A stretch of 64,000 nt of DNA, from contig NC_092574.1 of NCBI RefSeq assembly GCF_037975245.1, positions 4,208,713-4,272,712 of the forward strand, given 5' to 3'. The notes beneath the pieces were generated by a model. That model was not told where the DNA came from, made no database searches, and saw only the letters and a program-made list of their open reading frames with translations. Both the position numbers and the translations under genes were made by a program. This DNA comes from Apostichopus japonicus (taxonomy: Eukaryota; Echinodermata; Holothuroidea; Aspidochirotida; Stichopodidae). Below, piece after piece: positions 1 to 11,200 of this stretch; within the stretch, counting starts at the first letter, position 1; the number at the start of each line of letters is the position of its first letter.

Positions 1-183
1 TGCATCTAAGGCCTGGTGAAAATACAAAATTAAGTTTACAAAATGGAGTGGGTGTTGAAGTGTGCTATATTGCACCAAATTGCATCTGAGGCTACCTGGA
101 AATGCAAAAAATTCCAAAGACCCCTCCCCCAGGCCGGCCATCAGTCTTCAGCCCCCCCACTCAAAAGTACCTTTCTACGCCAC

Positions 184-185
184 TG

Positions 186-242
<57 letters not shown>
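184..242. repeat. (TA)n microsatellite
   Basis: Nearly uninterrupted TA dinucleotides with one TG interruption. The three overlapping small open frames here are rich in Ile-Tyr only because they read through it, so no gene is called. Confidence 0.95.
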
Positions 243-247
<5 letters not shown>

Positions 248-599
248 CACACATGGGACCATGATTAAGAATATACACACATGGGACCATGAATAATAAG
301 GAGATCTCGTTCTGACATCAAGGAGAGTACCACTATAGACTCCATGCAGAGCACTATGATATTACAAGAGAAAAATGTTGTCAGGGAGAGTTCAATGACG
401 TCAGACATCATGTACCGTATAACCATCATGGAAGATACCGTATCACCATCATGGAGAGTACCATGACAACAGGGAGAGTACTACCCTGAGATTAGGGAAA
501 GTACGTGGTACCTCAACGGGGGTAGTGAGATAACACCATAGTATCACGTCTTCAGATGGAGTACGGGTACCCCGTCGGGGAGAGTATCTAATAATTTCA
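243..599. repeat. imperfect short direct repeats
   Basis: Two near-identical copies of a 28-bp unit containing ACACACATGGGACCATGA lie at 246-292. They are followed by scattered copies of GGAGAGTACC and CATCATGGA-type words to about 590. I see no coding signal or splice-flanked exon. Confidence 0.6.
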
Positions 600-870
600 T
601 ATTTTTATATAGCGCCTTTCCCAAAGGATCGAAGCGCTTTACAATATTACCCCGGTCAACGATAACCTGTCAAACATAGAAACAATCCCTCCACATGGCA
701 GCAGCTGACAGTTTGATCTCACAGGTCCCCATTTATACACCTGGGTGAAGAGTGGCAATGGAGATAAAGTGCCTTGCCCAATGACACAACGGGATGATCT
801 GGCCAGGACTCGAACCTGCAATCCCTATATCACATGTCCACTGCCTTAACCACTTGACCACAACGCTCTC
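600..870 (-). mobile_element. tRNA-derived SINE, family 1
   Basis: Read on the minus strand, the element starts near 870 with a tRNA-like head. It has an A box (TGGTCAAGTGG) and a perfect B box (GGTTCGAGTCC). A body about 150 bp long follows, and it ends near 600-650 in a tail containing TAATATTGTAAAGCGCTT and GCGCTATATAA. The same kind of tail appears alone at 53428-53505. A pol III head, an unrelated body and a LINE-like 3' tail are the usual SINE layout. I did not find clear target duplications, so the boundaries are approximate. Confidence 0.75.
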
Positions 871-2672
871 TTGCCATTAATACCATAACAACAGGCCTCC
901 TTACACTTCCAATTTTTTTTTGTTATCAACTAACAAACATTATATTTTATGTTCAATCGTGCAATACCATCAGCAGATAATATCTTATCTTGTCACGCGG
1001 TGAGTGTGTGTAACCTAATAAACAGTTCGGCGACTGTGAAATTCTTTCTCCGTGTTAAGCTAATATTTGATCTTTTGCCTACACCACAACTTCAAAGCTT
1101 ATACTCAGTTTGTAGCGCCATAGCCTTTTATTATGTCCAAAGTTGACCAATCCTCTTTTTATAATATAATTTAACCTTAGTGCAGTACTTTTGCTTGGTT
1201 ATTGACTTATTGTCATCTTTGTAACAAAACATTCCATTAAAACTGATCTAACGGAGTCGCCGATAACTACAGCATATATTGTAATTGGATTCAGTCATTG
1301 ATATATTTATGGTAATCAATTATAGCCTACATATCATGCTTTCTCATAGAATTCCACGCGATCTATTAAGTAAAACGTACATACCATACCGCCCCAATCA
1401 TGTTATCTCATTTCATTATGACAGATAATACAACTGCAAAAAGACAACATTTTGATATCCTGGATTTTCATATTCGTTTGGTTTCTCTGCTTAAATGCTA
1501 TGTATAATTATTGGAAAACATAATTCTCGTATTAGCATTGAAGTGTCTCAACTTTCATTAACCGTTTCACAACTTTTCAGAGAATCTAAAACAAACAAAA
1601 AACAAAAAATGACGCACAGTGCTACACGGTACAGCATTCTTTAGTTTTTTTTCTGTCGGCTCTTAGAATATACACGAGTGAAATTAGCCAGTTAGGCTTC
1701 GCAGGTATTTCTCAAGTACGCGCTTAAAGTATAGCGGGAAAACGTAACAAAACAACAAGACTGCGAACGCTGTAAAGCACCATTAACGTTCCATTGAATT
1801 GAACAATTTGCTTGAATTGGTGGAACAGTTCTCGAAATATTCGTTTCAGAAGCTGCTAAAACGTGCTCAGTCTTGTTATGCTGCTGTTAATAAGTACAGT
1901 ACCAGTTATTCACGCGCTGCAATGCTATACTCAACAAGATAAGAAAAAGTAATCATATAAAATACACAGTTACATTCTTCCTGCATGTTACGCACAGAAA
2001 ACCTCTCAATAGCTTTTATGGTTTTGTAACGCTATCGTTTCAATATTCCACGAGGAATATTGAAATTCCTCGTCGATAAACTGAGTTTATCGATCGAAAA
2101 ACAGAGTTTAACGGCGATAAACTCGGTTTATCGAATTACTGCACATATGGCTTGCCATAGGCGCTACTGCTGAAGCAGGCTTCCCGATCCCGAAGCCGTT
2201 CTGATCCGAGTCTCTTGTCTGTTGTATATCGACTGTCCTATAACATGACGATAAGCATTCCAACAATAACATCAATATCAGACATACGTGGTGGGGTCGG
2301 ATTTTTTCAACAACACATAAGGACATTGTCGAGAACACATGCAGGTTTCAAAGGTTTGGGTGGTGGGATTTGAAATTTTTCCACGACTGTGAGTGAGATA
2401 GTGGAATGTGTAGAGTACTTGTTGTTTCAAATAAGGACACAGTTCAAGGCATTGGTTTACAGTTGCATACAATACGGTTAACTCGTTTTATTGATAACTT
2501 CTGGTAACCGTGAGACTTCGACGCCATCTTTACTCTGACTCTCTGTCGAACGCCAAGTGTGTAATATATTTTATTACGACACTACAGAATGAACAGTCAA
2601 GGACGGGTCTGTAGGTGGATCCAAACTTTCACGAATGAAGGTCTTGACTATTGCTACTCCCATGCACATAGG
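871..2672. other. intergenic, no recognised gene
   Basis: AT-rich sequence with only short open frames of no recognised family. The notable content is the palindrome cluster at 2038-2133. Later exons of the minus-strand Reeler gene could lie here or beyond the left edge, but I could not identify any. Confidence 0.5.
2038..2133. repeat. cluster of three short perfect palindromes
   Basis: Three hairpins lie within 96 bp: 12-bp arms at 2038-2049/2054-2065 (TTTCAATATTCC), 9-bp arms at 2074-2082/2084-2092 (CGATAAACT) and 8-bp arms at 2115-2122/2126-2133 (CGATAAAC). The second and third share the same core, so they look like related copies. Confidence 0.8.
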
Positions 2673-3144
2673 CCCTGGTGACCATATTTCCCTGACTGGA
2701 ATCAGGGACATTTATTGCGTGACTGATATGGGGGAGGGGTATAAGGGGAGGTGGTGTCCCCCTCCCCTTTGAAAATTTTCAAGTGCCTAAGGTGCTTAGA
2801 TGTAAAATGGGGATACTTAGAAGCACTTTTTAAATCAATTTTATTTCCAAAAATGTAGCTTTTTCTTAGATGAAATTTACTTACTTTACAAAAGAGTGCT
2901 AGGCTAGATCGATCTAGCATATTCCACTTTACACTGGCCCACCTGAAATAATGGTTAGTTCCGTTTTGCGACTGCACACTTGACTAAATTTTGTTTTTAC
3001 AATTATTTTACTAATAATGTGGGATATTTTCGAAATTCCTGAACGTTTGACGAATTGGGGACATTTTCGGGGACACTTGTTCATCGGGGACAGCACACTG
3101 TAATCGGGGACTGTCCCGAAAATCGGGGACGTCTGGTCACCTTA
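2673..3144. mobile_element. probable hAT-like non-autonomous element
   Basis: The ends carry an inverted GGTGACCA core: CCCTGGTGACCATA on the left and, reverse-complemented from the right, TAAGGTGACCAGACG. Identical ACATAGG copies flank the element at 2666-2672 and 3145-3151, fitting a worn 8-bp target duplication of the hAT type. The right part carries repeated CGGGGAC words. No transposase frame is present. The exact terminal bases are uncertain because the two ends differ outside the core. Confidence 0.55.
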
Positions 3145-3151
3145 ACATAGG

Positions 3152-3636
3152 GGGTACTTCCCCAGAACAACTTCAAGTTTAGAGCTAGGTAACTTGGTGC
3201 GTTATAGGAATATAAATTAGGTCAATGTTTAGGTCTAAACGCAAGGATATGCTAATAGATTTGAAGTTAGGAACGGCTAACCGAGATTTCTACCCTGTCC
3301 GACAATTCAATACTATTGCGGCATCCGGGTTGTAAGCTGACGTAAATCTTGATAAGAGATTAGCATGTACAAGCCTAGACCAAAAGGAAAAGTGTCAGGG
3401 AATAGTATACTGATCCAGTTATATCGGGATTATCCATTGAAAAAAAACATGTTTTATCGACACCCATGTTACTGAAAGATAACTGTTGCCAAAAGTTATA
3501 CTTTAAGTTGGATGTCCGATACGTTGATAATCGGTTTCCAATGAAGCTGTAGCTAAAACGGACGATGATGTAACTGGAATAAAAATAGACCATTGTCTTT
3601 TAATTTTTGTTTTCTGAGACAGCTGATGGTACAGTA
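3152..3636. other. intergenic, nothing recognised
   Basis: No gene, RNA or repeat that I can support. The 72-codon minus-strand open frame at 3375-3593 lacks any family signature. Confidence 0.5.
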
Positions 3637-3908
3637 GGAGTGTTAGCTCAGTGGTTAACGCCGGTGCCTTTCAATCATAAGGTCCCCGGTTCGAGTCACT
3701 CCCAGATTAATGTATGTCGTCCAGTTACAGAGTTGTTGACAATTAACAATTCATAAGCATGGACGTTAAATATGAATGTAAGAGACTGACTTCGGTCAGC
3801 TTGCGGCTTTGATATGCCAATGAGGCTTCTTCGCGAGTTCCTGCTTGCAGGAGGATCTAATATACATACATACATACATACATACACCCACACATACATA
3901 CACATACA
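3637..3908 (+). mobile_element. tRNA-derived SINE, family 2, copy 1
   Basis: The head begins GGAGTGTTAGCTCAGTGG (A box) and has the B-box match GGTTCGAGTCA at about 3692. The body contains CGCGAGTTCCTGCTTGCAGG, which can fold, and the element ends in a (CATA)n tail. A second copy in reverse orientation lies at 20456-20709 with the same head, body words and simple-repeat tail, which confirms a dispersed family. The acceptor arms GGAGTG and CACTCC still pair, but the anticodon arm is degenerate, so it is not a functional tRNA. Confidence 0.85.
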
Positions 3909-3968
3909 TGGTAATTCTTGTATACCTAGCTTGTTCCATACCTACAGTACGTAGTACAGGCTACTTAC

Positions 3969-4182
3969 CTTCTACCTGCCCGCCTTGTCCGAATTCGACT
4001 TCACTCACTGTTACCGTGAAAGGCGAGGGCTCATCACTCGGCGACAAAGGAATCGAATCGTTGCCGTTTAACACATGACCGGGAGTCATATCTTCACAAG
4101 CTACAGGAGGCGCACCAGATCCATATCCCTGGCAAACCCCAATAAATCCCACAAGTACTAAAACTAAACGAATTGTCTCCAT
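3969..4182 (-). CDS. Reeler-domain secreted protein, first coding exon (partial)
   Basis: Starting at the ATG at 4182 the frame gives METIRLVLVLVGFIGVCQG, a typical cleavable signal peptide, then YGSGAPPVACEDMTPGH, which matches the start of the Reeler (reelin N-terminal) domain. That domain occurs in reelin, ferric-chelate-reductase-like (FRRS1) proteins and insect defense proteins. The exon has 71 codons plus one base and ends at a good donor (AAG|GTAAGT, minus strand). The upstream in-frame Met at 4290 would add 36 residues before the signal peptide, so 4182 is preferred. The rest of the Reeler fold must lie in later exons at lower coordinates or outside the window. I could not tell whether the complete protein is membrane-anchored or secreted. 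A SINE sits immediately downstream of the donor in the intron. Confidence 0.75.
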
Positions 4183-4496
4183 TTGAAGTTCTTGAAATTG
4201 GCTAAAGCAGTGCAGAATTCTCTTGTTACGTCTTATACTGTATATGATCACTATGCGTGTGATGCGGTAATCGGCAAATAAGTGTACCAACCGTGATTAG
4301 ACAGCATATTTGGGCAACCTACGCCGAGCAATAAGCAAACATTCGTTACACTCTTTGGGTACAAAGTCACGCTTGAAGATATCAGCATAATTAGAACACA
4401 AATCAGCTTTACAAGCAATGTACTGGTCTTGCACAACGAAAGTCGGGTGTACTGGTTTTGTACTGTGATATTATCATCACAACCACTTCCTGTTAA
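4183..4496. other. 5' flank of the Reeler exon
   Basis: Expected to hold the 5' UTR and promoter of the minus-strand Reeler gene. No clear TATA element or further exon could be assigned. Confidence 0.35.
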
Positions 4497-4500
4497 TTAA

Positions 4501-5117
4501 AGCAGCATTTTGCGTTGGGTCGCTTTTTTTCCACGTTTTTAACATGTGCATCGATTTTTTTACATGTATCAATCATAAAACAGCAATCTAAGATACCATC
4601 CAAGTTTCACCCTGCCAAGAGCGTTAATTAGCGAGTAATTAACGATTTATGTCGATAAATGAGAAGAGTGTCCTCGACAAATTTCACAGTTAAAATTAAT
4701 CGCATACAGTTCCGCCGAACCCACTAGTTTGAATTCAACCAATCAGAGATGCAGGTTTAGTTATGAGCCGTTGCTAAATATAGATTCAAGACTTCGCGTT
4801 GGTTGTACCAGGGAGTTGTTATGCAACTCCCTGGTACAACTGCCATATAGACTGTACACAAATCAAGCGTGGTGTTATATTACGTATCTGTCAATGACGT
4901 TCGTAGTGTTTAAATATTCATATTATGGGCGAGGTTTATTGGGTTCCCAACGGAAAATATCTTGGAGAACAACAAAGTTGAAAGTTGCAAATTTTTCGAC
5001 TTTTATGCCACCATTTGAAGTAAAATATAAATAGATTAGCTAGTTATGTATGTCGTTATGGCAAAGTGGAATCAGTGAGGTTGAGAAAAATCATAGAAAA
5101 TGACGCAAAATGCTGCT
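4501..5117. mobile_element. TTAA-flanked MITE
   Basis: Perfect 15-bp terminal inverted repeats, AGCAGCATTTTGCGT at the left and its reverse complement at 5103-5117, are flanked by TTAA on both sides (4497-4500 and 5118-5121). A TTAA target duplication is typical of piggyBac and Kolobok transposons. At 617 bp with no transposase it is non-autonomous. The 101-codon plus-strand open frame inside it is therefore unlikely to be a gene. A perfect hairpin sits close to its midpoint. Confidence 0.85.
4802..4840. repeat. perfect hairpin at MITE centre
   Basis: Two 17-bp arms (GTTGTACCAGGGAGTTG and its exact complement) surround a 5-nt TTATG loop. The MITE midpoint is at about 4809, so the hairpin is nearly central. 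The word CCAGGGAGTTGTTATG recurs at about 41420. Confidence 0.9.
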
Positions 5118-5348
5118 TTAAAGAAGAATTGGCTTACACGTCAAATAGACTGACTATCAGCTCAATTGTAAAGGTACATACCATGTTGAAGAATTATCTG
5201 AGATGCCTTGGAATTATTGACTATTAAAACAATTGTATGGTTTCTGGATGGTATTTTCTTTGGCAGTTATTTAAGTAATTCACACTGTTGGTATGCAGAC
5301 AGAAAGAAACCTGTTCCACCATGGCCACATGACAGCAGAAGCTCAATT
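5118..5348. other. spacer before the 39-bp array
   Basis: Short unique stretch between the MITE and the minisatellite. No gene seen. Confidence 0.5.
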
Positions 5349-7560
5349 GCCAGAGCTATCAACATTAATGAAACACCCAAAAAAGATCTCAGAGCTATCA
5401 ACATTAATGAAACACCCAAAACAGATCACAGAGCTATCAATATTAATTGAACACCCAAAAACACATCTCAGAGCTATCAACATTAATGAAAACACCCCAA
5501 AACAGATCTCAGAGCTATCAACATTAATGAAACACCCAAAAACACATCTCAGAGCTATCAACATTAATGAAACACCCCAAAACAGATCTCAGAGCTATCA
5601 ACATTAATTGAACACCCAAAAACAGATCTCAGAGCTATCAACATTAATTGAACACCCAAAACAGATCTCAGAGCTATCAACATTATTGAAACACCCAAAA
5701 GAAGATCTCAGAGCTATCAACATTAATGAAACACTCAAAAACACATCTGAGAGCTATCAACATTAATGAAACACCCCAAAACAGATTTCAGAGCTATCAA
5801 CATTAATTGAACACCCAAAAACAGATCTCAGAGCTATCAACATTAATTGAACACCCCAAAACACATCTCAGAGCTATCAACATTAATGAAACACTCAAAA
5901 ACACATCTCAGAGCTATCAACATTGATGAAACACCCAAAACAGATCTCAGAGCTATCAACATTATTGAAACACCCAAAAACAGATCTCAGAGCTATCAAC
6001 ATTAACGTAACACCCAAAACACATCTCAGAGCTATCAACATTAATGAAACACCCCAAAACAGACCTCAGAGCTATCAACATTAATGAAACACCCCAAAAC
6101 ACATCTCAGAGCTATCAACATTAATGAAAACACCCAAAAACACATCTCAGAGCTATCAACATTAATTGAACACCCAAAACAGATCTCAAAGCTATCAACA
6201 TTATTGAAACACCCAAAAGCAGATATCAGAGCTATCAACATTAATTGAACACCCCAAACCAAATCTCAGAGCTATCAACATTAATGAAACACCCCAAACC
6301 AGATCTCAGAGCTATCAACATTATTGAAACACCCAAAAGCAGATCTCAGAGCTATCAACATTAATTGAACACCCAAAACACATCTCAGAGCTATCAACAT
6401 TAATGAAAACACCCAAAAACAGATCTCAGAGCTATCAACATTAATGAAACACCCAAAACACATCCCAGAGCTATCAACATTAATGAAACACCCAAAACAG
6501 ATCTCAGAGCTATCAACATTATTGAAACACCCAAAAGCATATCTCAGAGCTATCAACATTAATGAAACACCCCAAAACAGATCTCAGAGCTATCAACATT
6601 AACGTAACACCCAAAAACAGATCTCAGAGCTATCAACATCCATGAAACACCCAAAAACAGATCTCAAAGCTATCAACATTAATGAAACACCCAAAAGCAG
6701 ATCTCAGAGCTATCAACATTAATGAAACACCCAAAAACACATCTCAGAGCTATCAACATTAATGAAACACCCAAAAACACATCTCAGAGCTATCAACATT
6801 ATATAAACACCCAAAAGCAGATCTCAGAGCTATCAACATTAATGAAACACCCAAAAGAAGATCTCAGAGCTATCAACGTTAATGAAACACTCAAAAACAC
6901 ATCTCAGAGCTATCAACATTTATGAAACACCCAAAACACATCTCAGAGCTATCAACATTAATGAAACACCCAAAACAGATCTCAGAGCTATCAACATTAA
7001 TGAAACACTCAAAAACACATCTCAGAGCTATCAACATTAATGAAACACCCAAAAGCAGATCTCAGAGCTATCAACATTATTGAAACACTCCAAAACAGAT
7101 CTCAGAGCTATCAACATTATTGAAACACCCAAAAGCAGATCTCAGAGCTATCAACATTATTGAAACACTCCAAAACAGATCTCAGAGCTACCAACATTAA
7201 CGTAACACCCAAAACAGATCTCAGAGCTATCAACATTAATGAAACACCCAAAACAGATCTCAGAGCTATCAACATTAATGAAACACCCCAAAACACATCT
7301 CAAAGCTATCAACATTAATGAAACACCCAAAAACAGATCTCAGAGCTATCAACATTAATTGAACACCCAAAAACAGACCTCAGAGCTATCAACATTAATA
7401 AAACACCCCAAAACAGATCTCAGAGCTATCATAATTACTGAAACACTCAAAAACAGATCTCAGAGCTATAAACACTAATGAAACACTCAAAAACAGATCA
7501 CAGAGCTATCAACATTAATGAAACACCCAAAAGCAGATCTCAGAGTTATCAACATTAATG
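5349..7560. repeat. 39-40 bp minisatellite, about 56 copies
   Basis: The unit is built of AACACCCAAAAACAGATCTC followed by AGAGCTATCAACATTAATG. The first spacings are 39, 39 and 40 bp. Variants alternate among CAGATCT/CACATCT and AATG/AATTG/ATTG junctions. Because 39 bp is 13 codons, the array creates several repetitive open frames on both strands, which I treat as artefacts. Confidence 0.95.
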
Positions 7561-8265
7561 CATTCATCCACATTTATATATCTTCATTGATTTTATATAA
7601 TTTCACCTCTCAGTAAATTGGTTTTTACCAACTCTGCATTTTGAAAATGTGATTATCATAAAATTCTAATTCTTTACTACTGTTTATGAAGGAACATCCA
7701 CCCACCATAAGCAAAAGAAGCCAACCACTCTATCAACTTTCAAGTAAATCTAAAAATTCTATTTCCAACTTCAATAAGTTTATTCAATTGAATACAGTTT
7801 GTTAGGGAGGTGGTGTACAGGCTTTTGTTATAGTGCACCCTTGGGCAGAGGTGATAGGGTATTAGATAACACCAGTTTAGGAAAGAAGAGTAGTGATGCT
7901 AGTGTTTATGTAGCTTTTATATTTCCATGCCCTCACACACATACATATACAAAATAAACAAGAGGGTAATTCACAAAGTTGCATCGCCAGCAAACCATTT
8001 AGGAATTTCTGACACAAAATTGACACAAAAATCCTTATGGGAGCAATGAGATAAATATCCCCTCATTCCTTTCAACCGTCACAATAAATTCCACTTACTT
8101 TAAGAAATACATCATTTGCGATACAAATCTATGATTTTCAATGGAGCTATCAGTACCAGTCATAACCAGCAACAGTCAATTGACTTTGTATGATCAAATA
8201 CTGTACCGAAGAAGGCTTCTCCTAGCCTTTACCTAATCCCAAACTTATTGCAATAAATATAAATG
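7561..8265. other. 3' flank of ANKLE2
   Basis: Region following the ANKLE2 stop on the minus strand and so probably its 3' UTR. A minus-strand AATAAA lies at 7779-7784. Nothing else recognised. Confidence 0.5.
7779..7784 (-). terminator. candidate ANKLE2 polyadenylation signal
   Basis: AATAAA on the minus strand about 480 bp past the ANKLE2 stop codon. It was placed by position and motif only. Confidence 0.4.
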
Positions 8266-11200
8266 TTATTCTGCAAAAAGCCTGACCCCTGGATGAGAAG
8301 AACTAGTTAAATATTGTTCATAGGTAGGACGGTGTAACTGCGCAGGAGAGATGCCATGGTCTCCAAACCTCAGTGGTGAGAATGTAAAGACCCTGCTTTG
8401 TGATGTGGTTGGAGAAAAAGGCAAGCTTGGATTACTGATGGATCTGCGTAACTTCCTTCGAGGGGTTGGCCACCTGGGAAAATAAAGAGACATTATCAGA
8501 TTTAGCAGTATTCAACCACAGGTCATTTAATTCACATAACAACTGTCACAAGAAACGTTCCCCAGGTGTGAATCTGCCATAGGTGGGTTAGGGGTTAGGT
8601 GGGGGTCACAGTATTCTCTCCCACTTTCCAATCTGCTACAAAAATTTGTGGTTTAAATATGCTTCAGAATACACCATTAGACATCTAAAATGTTAATATT
8701 TTATGGTGTGGATATTCCCATATTCTCTTACATGGCAAGTCTGCTCCAACATATCAAGGCCTTACCCTCTGACCCTCTCATAAAACCAACTGTTATAAGA
8801 CACATGCCCCAGGTCAAGATCTGCTGGGGTTGGGGTTTTGAGGTTGGCTGTACACTCTCCAAATATCCAATCTCCCACTAACATTTGTGATCTAAATATG
8901 CTTCAGAATGCACCATTAGACATTTAAACTGTAAATGTTTTCTGGGGTGGACATGCAGTGACGCTCTTACATGGCGAGTCGGCTTTAAAATTCCCAAAAC
9001 TCTCTTCTTTATCTGCAACTGCCCTGTGCTCCCCACCACCAAACCAACATCAGGATATTGATTAAGAGCACTAGCTATTTCACTTATTCAACTTACTGAA
9101 ACGCAGGAAAATATACCCTCTGATCACAAAGATACCTTAAATACATATCCTTACAGCTCTAACTACTTGAAAACTGCTTAGATTCAGGAAGCACAGCTGT
9201 TTAAATATTAACTCACTGGAAATTATTGACACTTGGAATTATTAGCCTGAGATTGCATCTAGCTGTCACATTGATATCTTAGACAAAACTAACAAACTGT
9301 TCTCAAATATATCGGAAGGTATGAACTTACTTTAACCTGAGATGGTCGGCTACATCTTCAATTTCATGTTTCCATTTCCTTACAAAAGGAAATCTATCTG
9401 TAGGATCAACATGCTGTATGGCACGGAAAACATCCATATCTCTCCTTGAAGGAGCATCTCTGCAGAGACAAAATCAAAAGATAAGTAATTCCTCTCAGGT
9501 ACAAAGTCATGCATTCACTACCAGAGTCTAGACATATCACATGAAACGATCACCCATCACTCATACCATTCAGTGTGACAATATCTCAATATGTAGTATA
9601 CTGTATAATAAATATCACTAATATCTGTACAAATATATTAATATATAATATATATAAATATTATAATCAGAAAAGTAATCAAAGGGGCCCAAAGAACATC
9701 TGCATTGTTTTATTGGAAAGCTTACAAAATCTCTTTGCTAACCTCTACACCTCAGACATTTATGTAAATTTATGTGTTTTAAAGAGATTAAACGATAAAC
9801 TCACCAATAAGACTTATCAGCCTAATACTTACTCTGAATTTAACACAGCTGAAATATAACTAGTATTATTTATTATGCATCAACTTATTGCTTTCTCCTC
9901 TGTGTTATACCAACAATCATTTCATCTTTTGTCCTTCTGTCTCAATTACCATTGTCTTCTTACCATCCAGGTGTTAATTTTTACTAATATGTCTTTATTT
10001 GATAACAATGATTCTGAATTCCTTACCCCATTATGTACAACCTTTTCTTCTGAGGACATGCCTGGACAAGTTCTTCCCTTTTTGAAGAGTCACAACAAAA
10101 TAGTTCTTCAGGTGATGAAAACACATTTTCAGGAACAGATCCGTCAGTGCTTGTTGATGATATACCGCTGCGAGACTCGGCTCCATCAGTAGAGTTGTTT
10201 GCTGTAGGATTCATCCTGGCTCCCCCACAATCCCCTGCATCCAATAATGTTTGCTTTCTGTTTTCAACACTAGTCCTTTCATTGCTTGAGGAACTGTCAC
10301 TTAGTCGAAGATTGCTTAGAGTGTTACATATTTCATCAACATCTGTCACAACACCAGAATGATCTAAGCAGATGCGATCAGATTCAATCTTAACTCTGTT
10401 CTCATTACCTCTTGTTGAATCATGTTTGCTACAAGTTGGCTCATCACAGCTCTCTTGTAAACTAAATGTATTCTCTAAATTTTGTGCACAATGTCCAGAG
10501 TTTGGTTTTACCATGTGACCATCATTGAGTAATCTGATTGGTTTGTTATTCAATTCAGCCTCATTAACATCCATCACATCAAACTGATTTTTCAAATCTC
10601 TGACAACATCATCCATAATATCCCTCTCAGTCACAGTGTATTCTTGTACTGTAGGGAAAGGAAAACATATATCAACATATATCAACAGGTAACATAATCA
10701 ACTCTAAGGAAGCAGTAATTACCAAGAAGAAACATAGCACATACCTTACTAGAAAACAACTTGCTTCTTGAGAACACATTGCTTTTATGCACCTTACTAT
10801 AATATTTGAGTTGCTTAGCAAAATAAACATCTGGCAATCCCCTTAATGCCATAAAATATTAAGGTCAAGTGTCTTTATAAATATATTTGGGTTGCATGGA
10901 ATGAAACTGGTGTGTTATCCCTGGTTACATGCAAGGTACTGTGGCTTCTGACTGGCGACAACAGCAAATAAATGTCATTCTAGGGATCGCCAACAACTAA
11001 GGGCTGGGCAGTTCAGTTGGTAGAGCGTTGGGCTTGACTGGTTCAAATCCTGCTCTAGATATAAATTTCTTTGCTCCTTTCTACTATCTATCTGCCATTT
11101 AATTAGAGAATAGGTAAACTGAAATAGTTAGCATGAGCATTACATGTAATATTGGGATATATTTTGTCAACTCTCACATTGTGTATCAATGCATGTTTAT

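Noticed and set aside
3637..3706. Functional tRNA gene
   Set aside because: A and B boxes are good, but the anticodon arm does not fold properly and the sequence runs on into a SINE body with a second genomic copy.
4729..5034. 101-codon plus-strand frame
   Set aside because: Lies wholly inside the TTAA-flanked MITE and runs through its hairpin.
5293..6925. Repetitive frames in the 39-bp array
   Set aside because: Same cause: 13 codons per unit. Frames break wherever a 40-bp unit occurs.
5349..7560. CRISPR-like regular repeat
   Set aside because: There are no unique spacers between repeats; units are directly adjacent, and the context is a eukaryotic genome.
11001..11058. Functional tRNA gene
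   Set aside because: Too short between A and B boxes, with the anticodon stem partly deleted.
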